64,000 nucleotides of DNA from Triangularia verruculosa (lineage: Eukaryota; Ascomycota; Sordariomycetes; Sordariales; Podosporaceae), in assembly GCA_033296885.1 (NCBI GenBank), contig MU864031.1:1-64000 (forward strand), in the 5' to 3' direction. Made by a program: the position numbers and the translations under genes. The notes under the pieces are model-generated. The model did not search any database and was not told where the DNA came from. It saw nothing but the letters and a program-made list of their open reading frames with translations. Position 1 is the first letter of the stretch. Each line of letters opens with the position of its first letter. Below are positions 53,999 to 64,000 of the stretch, piece after piece.

Positions 53999-55713
53999 TT
54001 AAGCCGAGACTTCTGACCCCTTTTCACCCCCCCTCTTCGTCAGCTTCACCCACGAACCCTGTCCCACCGAACAGGTCAAGGTGTAATTCTCGGTCCAGGG
54101 CTGCTGCGAGGTTGCGGGCGCCTCGAGCCGCGAGTACTCCTGCAGGAACCGCACGAGGACAAAGCTCGTTTCCAGCAGCGCAAACTGCTGGCCAGGGCAT
54201 ATGCGGGGACCCCCGTTGAAGGGCAGGTACTGGAAGTGCGGGCGGATCGTCTCCCACCGCTCCGGGCGGAACTGGTCGGCGTCCTCGCCCCAAAGATCCC
54301 TCCGCCGGTGTGTCGAGAAGATTTGGTACACGACCTCCTGGCCCGCGGGGACGAAGATGGGCGCCGAGCCGTCGGGACCGCCGCCCACGGGGAGGATCGT
54401 GTCCTTGTTCGCTACGCGGATGTTCATGGGGATTGGGGGGTACAGGCGCAGGGCCTCCTTGATGAACCAGTTGAGGTAGGTCATGTCTTTGAGGTCGTCG
54501 TAGCGGGGGACCCGTCCTTCGAGCTGTCTGTCGACCTCGGCTCGGAGCTTGGCTTGGATGGCGGGCTGTCTTGCGAGCTCGAAGAAGGCGGCACTCATAA
54601 GACAGGCCGATGTATCGCGCGCAGCAATGACTGAGAGGTTGGTCAGGTCGGACAATTCCAAATAAACACGCAGATGCCCTGTAAGTGCTACTTACGTATG
54701 TTCAATACATGGTCACGTATCTTCTTCGGGCTGATACCCTCGCTGGCGAGAGCGGCAAGGAAGGTGTACCGCTTTTCGTCTCCGACGTTGCTGTGTTGTT
54801 CAGACCCGGTCTTCTGGGTTGCTTCGATCGCTGCAAGCACGATGGGGTCGACGTATTCGTGCACCATCTTGCAGGCCTTTCCGTAGTCGGCATTGTAGTA
54901 GAGCGGTGCCAGGCTTCCGAGGCGGATTTTCTGCGCCACTCCGTCCACCCCGAGGTTAAAGGCCCAGGCAAAGCGGCGGCCCAACGCCGTGGCTTGGGGA
55001 TCAAGTACGCCGGAAGATGTGCCGAGCAGGAATTCGGTTCCCACGTCCAAAGTCTGTGGCCAATGTTAGCAAAGGACGTGCCGAGATGAATTCGAGTGCG
55101 TTGTCCATCGACAGCTTACAAATCGGAAAGCCCATTCCTGCATATCCACCGCCTGGCCATCCTTGGGCAGGGCCGCCATCCATACGCCGACATGCTTCTC
55201 AAAGAGCTGCAAGTCGGCCACCTGAGCCCGCGTGAGGTTTGGACGCAGGGTAGCGCGAGCGTGCTCCCACGTGGGACCGTCGGCGTTGAAGACGCCCACG
55301 CCCAACAGCTGGGCCGAGTTGTCGCGCCGCCGCTGGCCGATGTCAAAGTCAGGGAACTGCGTCACCAGCACCGCCTGGATGTTGCGCGGCTCGTTGGTGA
55401 AGAGCAGGCGCTGGCCCATGAGGTTGATCTCGAACGTGTTGCCGTACCTCCCGAACATGTTCTTCCGCCAGTATTCCAGGTACCGGCGCTGCGCGGCGGC
55501 CTTCCCTAGGCGGACGAAATGGTCGAGACCAAGCAGGGGATCCCACGCCCGCGCTCGCGTCACAGGCGCGCAGCCGTGCTTGCGGGCGAAGCGCCGCTTG
55601 CGCTGGAAGAGACTAATTCGTACATAGAGCGAGCGGGTGAAGAGAGCAGCTATGGAAAGAATGGCAACGTAGTAGTAGATTGGGTATGGCATCTCGATGT
55701 CGTTTCGGTTCAT
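53999..55713 (-). CDS. Cytochrome P450, CYP52-like
   Basis: Three exons (55713-55120, 55053-54696, 54630-53999; introns 66 and 65 nt) give 527 residues. An N-terminal membrane anchor ([16 protein letters not shown]) places it in the ER. The I-helix motif AARDTSA is formed across exon junction 2. KEALRLYPP is the ExxR motif. The heme loop [17 protein letters not shown] has Cys at about 462. The [16 protein letters not shown] wording and [16 protein letters not shown] are characteristic of the CYP52/CYP539 alkane and fatty-acid hydroxylase group. In this cluster it probably hydroxylates the alkyl chain, perhaps near its end, of the polyketide product (inference). No lesions. Confidence 0.93.
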
Positions 55714-56314
55714 CTAAGGTCTTGTTGGGTAAGAGCAGAGGATTCTGATGACAGTCGAGAGACCAAGACGGCAAATGTGTCGATGCCAGGGGCTCGGGCA
55801 TGCGGCATGGTCTGGGCCTTCCAACAGGTTTGAAGTCCAAGTAAGGGACGACAACATCCGCAGCGATGCCGGAAGCCGCCCGGCGGCCAAATTGCCGTGG
55901 ACAGGCAGAATTCGGCCCCGGCTTCCGTCCATAGGTCGGCAGGAAGATGTCAGCGCTAAGCGGTCGGACTTCCGAACATGTGTCAACATCGGACTTCCGA
56001 TCCAAAGTGGGTCGCTGATGCTGATACGGCCGAGTCGGGACTGCGATGACGCCCGCTCGACTGGTGACTTATCGTGCGTGGATGCAGTGGCCCACCGGTA
56101 TGGCTTTTCGACTGAACCAACTGTAACGCAGGGCAATTTTACCCGCCGGGAGTCTAGTTCCGCGTTGCCCTTGCCTTGGATCCTGCTGCCGACGAGCGTG
56201 CTTTCCTGTGAATATACCCAGTGAGGCGTACTAGAGACCATCGCCTGCTCTGGCTCGCTCCGATCCTTTCTGGAACCCTCTGCCTAACCTCACGCGGCGT
56301 GGCAGTCTTCCCAA
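55714..56314. promoter_or_regulatory. Divergent promoter of P450 and MFS genes
   Basis: 601 bp between divergent starts. Contains two identical 12-bp palindromes; several open frames here have no coding support. Confidence 0.6.
55964..56000. promoter_or_regulatory. Paired palindromes tcggacttccga
   Basis: The same 12-bp palindrome (TCGGA-N2-TCCGA) occurs at 55964-55975 and 55989-56000, 25 bp apart. CGG/CCG half-sites like these suit a Zn2Cys6 regulator. The factor is not shown by sequence. Confidence 0.45.
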
Positions 56315-58105
56315 ATGGCCAGCGTCGACACCAACGTGAATGAGCCCGACAGGGCCGACACTCGGCGTGGGCCGGGGCTCCATTTCTGGCTTGCCTTCTG
56401 GGCCATAGCCCTGACCAATCTCGCCGCAGCCTTGGACGCCACGTCCCTCTCTGTCGCCCTGCCGGTGCGTTCCGACCTCTCCCCCACAAGTAGAAACGAT
56501 GTGAACACCGGGCTGACACAACATGGACAGGCAATATCCGCGGCCATCGGCGGCGATGGCAACAGACAGACCGAGGCCTTCTGGGCCGGGACATCCTACC
56601 TACTCGCCTGCACCGTCGTGTTGCTCCTCTGGGTATCCCTGAGCGACGTCTTTGGCCGCCGTCCCGTTCTGATGCTGGCGTTGGTCATCTTTGCCGCCGG
56701 CTCCGTGGTTTGTGCCGTCTCCCAAAACTTTACTGTCATGATCGCCGGCCGGACCGTTCAGGGGCTCGGCGGCGGCGGAGTGCTTGGTCTCACCACCGTG
56801 TTGGTGACCGATCTGGCGCCTCTTAGGGAGCGCGCTCGTCTTTATGCCTTGATCAGCTCCATCTGGGCCGTGGGCAGCACTACCGGACCCATTATTGGTG
56901 GTGCTTGTGCTGAAGCAGGCCAGTGGCGATGGATATTCTGGTGAGCTGCGCTCGTACATGGCCCTGTGTACTTCAACTACATGCTCACCTTTGTACTCGG
57001 CAGGCTCAACCTTCCCGTCGTCGGACTCGGCTTGATTGGCATTGGCTTCTTCCTGAAGCTTACCCGGCCGAGCGGTGACACCACGGCCAGGCTGCGGAAC
57101 CTGGACTACTTCGGCTCGACCCTCTTCATCGCCTCCGTCACGGCTTTCCTTGTATCGGTGACTCTGGGGGGTTCGCAGTTTCCCTGGAGCAGCTGGCACA
57201 CGCTCGTCCCCCTGTGTCTTGGTGCTGCGGGCATGGCGGGTGTTGCTGTGTTCGAGTGCTACGGCACGTCCACGCCCTTCATCCCCGTCTACATATTCCG
57301 GAACTACTCAACAACGGCAGTATACGCCGGCAGCTTCGTTCACGGGCTCATCCTCTACTCTCTCGTGTACTACATGCCCGAGTATTTCCAAGCCGTCCTG
57401 GGCTACAGCCCGCTGATTGCAGGCGTCGCCGCCCTCGCCCAGACCGCGACGGTAGTTCCATGCGCCATCTTCGTCGGCGTGGTCGTGTCCAAGACCGGCC
57501 GCTACCGCTGGGCTGTCTGGACCGGTTGGGTGCTGGCAACCTTGGGCTGCGGGCTCCTGATACTCTTGGGCGCCGACACCAGCATCCCGGCGTGGATCTT
57601 CCTCACTGCCGTGTCCGGGCTGGGCATGGGGATCCTATTCCCGTCCATCACGCTCGCGCTGCAAGCCTCGGTCCCGCCCGCAGACGTGGCCACGGCCGCA
57701 ACGCTGGTTCTCTTCTTCCGCTCGTTCGGACAAGCGGTCGGCGTGGCCATCGGTGGATCGATTCTAGAAAATCACATGCAGGTGGAACTCCAGCAACCAG
57801 AAATTGCCTCGCTGCTGCCACCAGCCATTGCAAATATTGGAGCCGTAGCGCTGGCATCCATGATGAAGAACATGCCCTCGGGGTCCCCGTTGGTGATGGC
57901 GTTGAGAGGCGCCCTTGTCCGTACTTTCCAAGTTATCTGGGCGACCATGTGCGGTCTGGCAGGCGTGACCATGTTGTCACAGTTTACCATCAAGGAATAC
58001 AGTATGGATCAGGAACACATCACTGACCACCGTTTCCAGCAAGAAAAGCAAGAGTCTGGCCAAGAGATTTTGAGACTGGGTTCAAACCGAAAGGACGGAG
58101 AATGA
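56315..58105 (+). CDS. MFS transporter, DHA2-type drug:H+ antiporter
   Basis: Best model: exons 56315-56464, 56531-56940 and 57004-58105, giving 553 residues. The first intron (66 nt, gtgcgt to gacag) is a multiple of three without a stop, so the unspliced frame stays open. Removing it restores VALPAISAAIGG and joins the first helix to TEAFWAGTSYLL as in relatives. Motif A SDVFGRRP and the motif-C-like GSTTGPIIGGA are present, with about 14 hydrophobic segments, as in the DHA2 family. Divergent from the P450, so likely expressed with the cluster. Probable role: plasma-membrane export of, or self-protection from, the metabolite. Hydrophilic C-terminal tail of about 40 residues. Confidence 0.92.
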
Positions 58106-58964
58106 TGTTGCACCCTGATGCACCCCGATGTACCCTGAATTAGAACTACTGTACCATAGCTCAATGGAACAAACCTTGTCTACATGATTCACCGTCCCTG
58201 TCACCTTAAAATTCCAGTCCCATTGCGTGGAAGTATAATTGTGTCCTAGTGCTGTTCTGTTACCCTGGAAAGTGATTCTAAGAACTTGCGAGAATGCGTG
58301 TCCTAGCTACAAGGGTCGCCTACACGCATCACCACCATTGCTAGTCTGTTGTCTCCGGGTATGTCTTGTCAATACTGTTGTTTATTTTGGCTCTGAATAC
58401 GACTGTCGGCCATGGTGTCATAAGAACAAAGACTGTTTGGCCTGTTCCCTCCATTGTTCGTTGGGTGCCCCTGAATGCGTGCAGTAATAAAGAGCTATCC
58501 TTCACTTCGCACCGGAAGTTACTGTACGTACATTGGCAGCATGTTTTGAGCCCTTTTGAGCGCCTGAGCCCCTGAACCCACGCGCACGGACCAGGTTTCG
58601 TCCGATGATATGGCTACAACTATAAACTACAAATTGTAGATGGGACCGAGAGAAGTTGTAGTGGGAATTTGTAACTTTATTGTTCAACGCTATGTCAAGG
58701 TATAAAACTTAACTCCTGGGATGAAGTCAGAATAAAGCCGTCTACGTCACGAAAGCAACAACCCTTGTCAGCTACGACCACTTTGAGATAACTCTTTGCT
58801 GTCATATTCCACTTTAATTCCTTTGCCTTTTTACTCTAACTCCCAACACAGAAAAAGGAAAAGCCCATAATCGAAGTTACAACTTTTAGGGTGCTACTGT
58901 AAGATCCAAGACGACCACTGAATGAATCCATCCGCCCGCATCAACTATCCCCTGCAAACGACAT
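58106..58964. other. Intergenic region, no gene recognised
   Basis: 3' flanks of the convergent MFS and permease genes. Short ORFs only. Confidence 0.5.
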
Positions 58965-60870
58965 TCAAGTCGCCGTCTCAACCGTAGTCGCCAAAGGCCT
59001 CCTCGCACGCGTCCCCGGACCGGTATAAAAGTGCCTTCCATGCGTATACCAAAACCCAATCGAAAACATCAACACAAACACAAAGACGACGATGCCGTAG
59101 TTCATCTGTTTGACACACACCATAAGTTAGCATCTCTTCCCTCTCCATATTATCACCCTCAGCCACAGATAGAAACTCACATTCTCCGGCGTAACCGGCA
59201 ACCTCGTCGGAAAAAAGAAAATCACCGCCATGAACGTATTCCACCCCACCGCAACGCAATTCGCCGCCATGCTAAACCTCCCCAGATGCCACGGCCCCCT
59301 CTCGAACCGACCGTACAACATCTTGCAGACGATTGGCACGAGGTAGGAGATGTTCAGTGCGACGGTGCAAACGTTGAAGACGGCGCTAATGGCTGTGTCG
59401 CTCATCAAACCCAACAGGTTGACGATGATTTCGAGAGCGGCATACAGCCACACGGCGGCGATGGGGGTCTGAGAGCGCGTAGAAACGCGCCGCCAGAGGT
59501 GGGAGAAGGGGATGAGGTCGTCGCGGGCAAAGGCGAAGATGGTTCGGCTGCCGGCTTGGATGCCCGGGATGGCGACGAGGTTTATGACGGCGAAGCCGCA
59601 GAGGGTGAAGAAGATGGCTGGGGTGCGGCCCATGGCGTTGAAGAAGAGTTGGGCAACCTTTGGGGATCGAGTTAGCGGAAGTAATTTCACAGTAGTAGGT
59701 GGTTGGGGGTTACCGGCTGGCCGCTGGGGCTCTTGACGAGGTCGAGGGGGTCGCCCATGTAAAGCACCAAGACCAGGTTGAAAATAAATCCGATGATGTA
59801 GGTGAACGTCGTGGCATTCGCAATTGCTTTAGGGACTATGCGGGAAGGATCTTTGGCTTCTTCGGCAATACTGTGGCTGGGGTGTCAGTCAAACGTTTAT
59901 GATGAATGGGGTTGACTGAAGGATATACCGAGCAGTGCTGTCAGCACTTGTTATGATCCACGCCGGTGTAAGACAGCCAAAGAGGAATGTAAAACCTGGG
60001 GGATTCCACCCTGATGATGGTTGAAAGTCGGTGAAAGCATATGCGATGCTGTGCTTTTCTTTTGTCTGAACGAGAAGGCAGACACAGGCACCAACCAGGG
60101 CGCTGATGTGGAAGACGACATAGCCACTGGTCAGCCGAGTCAGCCAAAGCGTCGGTAGTGTGTTGATTGAGGCATGGATGACGGTTAACAGGGCCATGCA
60201 AGCCACAACATGGCTGTTGGTGGGAATGTACGAAAAGTTGGAGGTGATGGAAACGGCCGCCAGGAGCATCTGGCTAGAGGCATATTCGGTTGCAGCACTT
60301 CCAGTGACGGTTCCAACGAGATTGATGTACCCTGATCGAGTGTTAGCTGGCAAAATTCGAGGCAAAGACAAAGAAAACACAAACCAGATATCCAGCACAG
60401 AATTGGCACTTGGTCTTCAGGGGTAAGAAATTTCAAGGTAAAGTACATTGTCCCTGAACTTGGATATGCCGACGATAGCTCGGCAAGACTAAGAGCCAAC
60501 GCCCAAGCCCCCGCACCCCCTATGACCCAACTCCACATGATGGCGGCCGCTCCGCCAGCTTGTAAGCCGTATATCCATGTAGACATTAAAGACCCATATA
60601 CACCAGATATGCTCATGGCGAAACTGAAGCTGGACCATGTGGAGAACTCGCGCTTGAAGACCTGGAGAATATTAGTGGCTGTGGTTTGACCAAGGCATGA
60701 CGATTCTTGCTTACTGGTGTGTAACCCATGGCCTCCAGCGTCTTGTCCGCCTCGTCCATCGTGACATCTTCACTAGAGGACGACAATGGCGACACATTTC
60801 CCCTGACGACAACTGTCGGTCTTTGGGCCGCATCAGAACCACTGAACTTTTCCACACTTCTCGAGGCCAT
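58965..60870 (-). CDS. Amino acid/GABA/choline permease (APC superfamily)
   Basis: Six exons (60870-60715, 60661-60385, 60331-59929, 59870-59714, 59657-59181, 59105-58965) give 536 residues with consistent phases. The N-terminus is hydrophilic with an EAMGYTP motif, followed by about 12 hydrophobic segments. Family signatures: SFSFAMSISGVYGSL in helix 1, GAWALALSLAELSSAYPSSG, and STARIAEEAKDPSR after helix 6. These place it in the fungal GABA/choline permease group (Uga4/Hnm1-like). Plasma membrane or vacuolar. It probably belongs to the flank, not to the polyketide pathway, because no step needs amine uptake. Confidence 0.9.
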
Positions 60871-63203
60871 TGCTGTGGTTCTGACGGAGCTCCGTTAACA
60901 GACTTGAGATCTGGAATTTCCGGCGATGAGGAAGACAGAGTGGTATGGTTTGACTGTGTTTCCAGGACACCCATTTTGTAATGCGCACCGATCTGCCGCC
61001 GTCCTTTGAGGTGGTACCAAAGCAGTTGGTTTGGTCCCAGTGCTGCGTTGTCAAGCTAAAAGGATCCGTCATCATCTATAATACGTGGATTCTCGATATA
61101 TGCACTAACCGTCCACCGGGAGATGGCGCGATTGACAATCTGATCCATTAAGGGACCAGTCTCTCATAACGTTAAGCTCGCGCCATTGTCTTCATGTATG
61201 CATATTCCGGCTGCTGTCGACCATGCACCTCTTCATCCGATGTCTGAGTGGCCAATGCAACCCGCCCCGGAAACTGCTTCTGCAATAGCTATTACAGCGG
61301 TTAGAATTGTGAGGGGCTAAGTTGGACAGGTCAGAGTCTGGCGTGGCTTCTAGGACCGAGAACCAAGATGTGTGAGAGGTGGTGAATGCGTGATGTAAGA
61401 CCTGTATAGTTCTGCCGCTGAAAGCTGATACAGGACTGGTAAGCTTTGGATCCATGGTGCGGTGCCCAATGGCGGGCCATCCGGCGATGCTTTAGAAGAG
61501 TCGCAAGAATTACCGGCCGGGAAGACTTGCTTTCTTGGGAGGCGTTGGATATTGACCGCATATGTCAGCTTTTGAATTGGGCACCACCCGGAGCTAGTTC
61601 TCCTTCGACAGCTATAGATTCTCAGCCCGCACTCGGCAGCCTTCCATCAACATCGCCTTGCATGTATAGCTTGTTGGTAGGAGGGGTAACATCGAGCGGC
61701 TTCAAACGACGGACTCAGGGAGTCACCGGGCTAACTGTCGAGAGTGTTATAAAGATTAGGGAGCGGACATAGAGTCTCGTTATTAGGAGCTGGGATAGGA
61801 AACCCATGCACTAGGACAGTTACCCGAGATCCTCTGTGACTACATATAGAGACTAAAGATGTTCTAGAACTCTATCTATAGGCCTAGCGTGATCGGAGTC
61901 GTCTTGATGGGTCTCGACCAGTCAAAAAGACTCCTGCTATCTGTTGCCAAGTGCAACAATGCATGCCGTGGCGGTCCGTTTTGCCCAATCCGTTGAGTGC
62001 CGACCAAAGGTGTTATTCGGGAAGCCTATATTAGACATGCCGATCCTGTCCAGGGACTAGGCTGCTTGACGGGGCCTGACAGGTCACCGGCGGGGACAGA
62101 AGGGGGGCTGTCCTCGTGATAAGTACCAACGCTTTGCACCCCTGTTCCGCCTTTTGGGCTCCTCCCGAGAGCCAAAAGCCGAGTGAGAAAACCCCCGAGC
62201 AAGACATATCTTGCCTACTGTCGGGAGTGCTCATCGCTCCTGGCTGTGATATTGTCCTCCCTCGTCACATATCAACTCCAGAAGTATCCGGGAAGGCCAG
62301 TTCCCGGCATTGACGCAGGCTTGGCGTGCAGGTGTCCTGCGTTGGCCGACCTCGGTGGTCCCCTCGGACAGGCTTCCGGTCCTTAACTCATTATGTATTG
62401 CTGTGGATTTCCTAGACAGGTAGGTCTTTGGCGAAAAGAACAATCGAAGAACCATATCACGCGGAGGGGAATGATGGGGATTTTTGCCTTGCGGCATCGC
62501 GGAGATGTCTTTAACGATGACTGGAGGGTAGTCTGCTCCCTGGGCAAGGACAGAAAGTATTAGCATCTACAAAGTACAGACAGCAAAACGATATGTAGAC
62601 GTGTGTTTGGACTTACTTGAGCGGGGTGGCGATGCAGGTGTCTGCTACCTACCTGATATCCAGCGAAGCGTGAGGAAAGAGATAGAGAGATTCATCAGCT
62701 GCAGAACAAAAGATTGACGCGTTGATCCGGCAAACGAGTATCAAAACGGCGTATGGACAACTACAAGGCTCATTGTCCTTGACTGTGGACCTGGCGCTAC
62801 CAGACCGTTGTGCTGGGGTCTAAGCGTGAGGGCCCTGGGTAGGTGGTAGAACTCTGGCTCCTGCTTGCCCTACACTCACTGGGTTCGTTTCTTTGCGGGG
62901 TGGCTGCACACAAGAATTTCCCTCTTACAAATAATCGAGCCCTCAACTCAAATCAAATGCGATGTTTTGGTCACTACTATGCTGATTGGAGCTTTCTTTG
63001 AGCGAAGGAAGTAATGTTTTTCGAAGATTTCTGGCCTGCCTTCAACCCGATTATCATGAACCCCCATCTCATCCGTTCCGAGTCCGAAATCCGTCAACTC
63101 CCGTCCCATCCTAGACATCCTATTCCATCACCGGCAGACACCAAACGATTCAAATAATACAACATGAGAAGCAAACTCGCTATTTTCGTCACCCATTACC
63201 CCC
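60871..63203. other. No confident gene
   Basis: 2.3 kb with several overlapping ORFs shorter than 115 codons. The frames around 61192-61561 (minus) and 61446-61772 (plus) overlap and neither shows a domain. Normal composition. Confidence 0.5.
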
Positions 63204-63473
63204 TTATCGGTTTGTCTTCCACTCGCCAGCATCCTTGACGCCTTTTGCGACAGAGGCAGCGCCACCTTCGACACCAGTTCCAATGTTGGCAACGCCATCC
63301 CCAAGGGGCTTTCCAAGACCTCCAGTGGCACCCGTCACTGTCTCCCCGATGCCGCGAGATGCAGCACCGACGACGCCGCCAACCGTGTTTGTCAAGCCGC
63401 CGACTGTGTTACCGAGAGTTGAGGTGACAACCTTGCCGGCGCCAGTGATACCAGAGTTCTTGTTCTTGTCCAT
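63204..63473 (-). CDS. Small glycine-rich conserved fungal protein
   Basis: 89 residues from ATG 63473; the frame is open further upstream, but that part is Ser/Asn-rich leader. The protein consists of repeated GGxxxTVGG/GGVxGAA-type units (NTVGGLTNTVGGVVGAASRG) and ends GVKDAGEWKTNR. It resembles small fungal stress- or conidia-associated glycine-rich proteins of unknown function. There is no signal peptide. The alternating small residues suggest an amphipathic, late-embryogenesis-like helix. Confidence 0.6.
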   Translation of the reverse strand: MDKNKNSGITGAGKVVTSTLGNTVGGLTNTVGGVVGAASRGIGETVTGATGGLGKPLGDGVANIGTGVEGGAASVAKGVKDAGEWKTNR

Positions 63474-64000
63474 GGTGGTTGTGTTTGTTTTTGAGGTTGG
63501 ATGTGGTGAATTAATCTGGTGATAGGGAATATGATAAGAGTTTTGCCGAGAATTGGAGTTGAGCGAGACTGGTATTGACACGCCAGCTGTTCTCCAGGTG
63601 AGTCTGATCTCCCCCTTATATCTCCGAACACCCTCTCCCTACCTGTTCGACTGACTGCTTATGCACACAGATCAGACTGTTGCTGCAACCCTGCTTTGGC
63701 TTCACTGGCGCCGCCCCGCACTACGTCATATTTTCCCGCCCCCTGAATACCAACGCTGTCTGTCCCACCCACACCGACGTCCGCACAGCCACTTTTAGAG
63801 TTGGTCATTCGTCAAACCACAAGCCGCTTCGAATCCAAAGCATATCCGGTTCTGTGCGCCCAAAAGTGACGTTTTTCGGCCGAGTGCTGGGTGCTGACTT
63901 TATGCGCCGGACTTCCTGGATGAACACCCTCAACAACTCTGGGCAAGGTGCCCTTGCCCCTGCCCGCCAGACCGCGTGGCATGCAAGAGCATGATATCTC
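63474..64000. promoter_or_regulatory. Upstream region of the small glycine-rich gene
   Basis: Leader and promoter of the minus-strand gene. A plus-strand frame at 63680-63994 is open but unsupported. Confidence 0.4.

Noticed and set aside
58965..60870. Permease as a member of the polyketide cluster
   Set aside because: Family transports GABA, choline or amino acids; no pathway step needs it, and it lies beyond the exporter. Kept as a flanking gene.

Overview
The window is nuclear DNA of a filamentous ascomycete (Pezizomycotina). Evidence for this: short GT-AG introns of about 50-80 nt, a GAL4-type Zn2Cys6 regulator with an AflR-like C-terminus, a fungal highly reducing polyketide synthase, NB-ARC/TPR genes, and long AT-rich blocks in which Trp and Gln codons have become TAG/TAA. 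That last pattern is typical of repeat-induced point mutation (RIP). All exon models and mutation calls were made by eye.

Left two thirds (1-39 kb): an accessory, partly dead region. It holds transposon-like inverted-repeat elements (894-1388, 36297-36718), AT-rich RIP-like tracts (about 1500-3330, 22.5-23.4 kb and 24-28 kb) and many broken genes. These are a kinase-like fragment, the C-terminus of a fungal transcription factor, the PKS half of what looks like a PKS-NRPS hybrid with no KS (13.6-20.05 kb), an NB-ARC/TPR NLR with many stops (21.1-24.0 kb), a secreted aspartic protease, a UDP-glycosyltransferase and an RRM-like remnant. Two genes here look intact: a 996-residue TPR-CHAT protease (7952-10942, minus) and, divergently placed, a 259-residue protein (12344-13123, plus). 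The pair resembles fungal protease plus gasdermin-like cell-death loci; the gasdermin part is a hypothesis.

Right third (39-58 kb): an intact-looking biosynthetic gene cluster. It contains a Zn2Cys6 AflR-like regulator, a 15-exon C-methylating HR-PKS (KS-AT-DH-MT-ER-KR-ACP, about 2548 aa, no release domain), a divergent type III PKS (422 aa, Cys-His-Asn triad), a DUF829/TMEM53-type alpha/beta hydrolase, a small four-segment membrane protein, a CYP52-like P450 and a DHA2-type MFS exporter. The simplest reading is that the HR-PKS builds a reduced, methylated acyl chain and the type III PKS extends and cyclises it to an alkylresorcinol or alkylpyrone. The P450 then oxidises it and the MFS exports it. 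Cooperation of an HR-PKS with a type III PKS is known from the soppiline pathway of Penicillium. The hydrolase and the small membrane protein are the least explained members here.

Right edge (58-64 kb): a six-exon GABA/choline-type amino acid permease and a small glycine-rich protein, probably outside the cluster. No rRNA, complete tRNA or CRISPR array was found.
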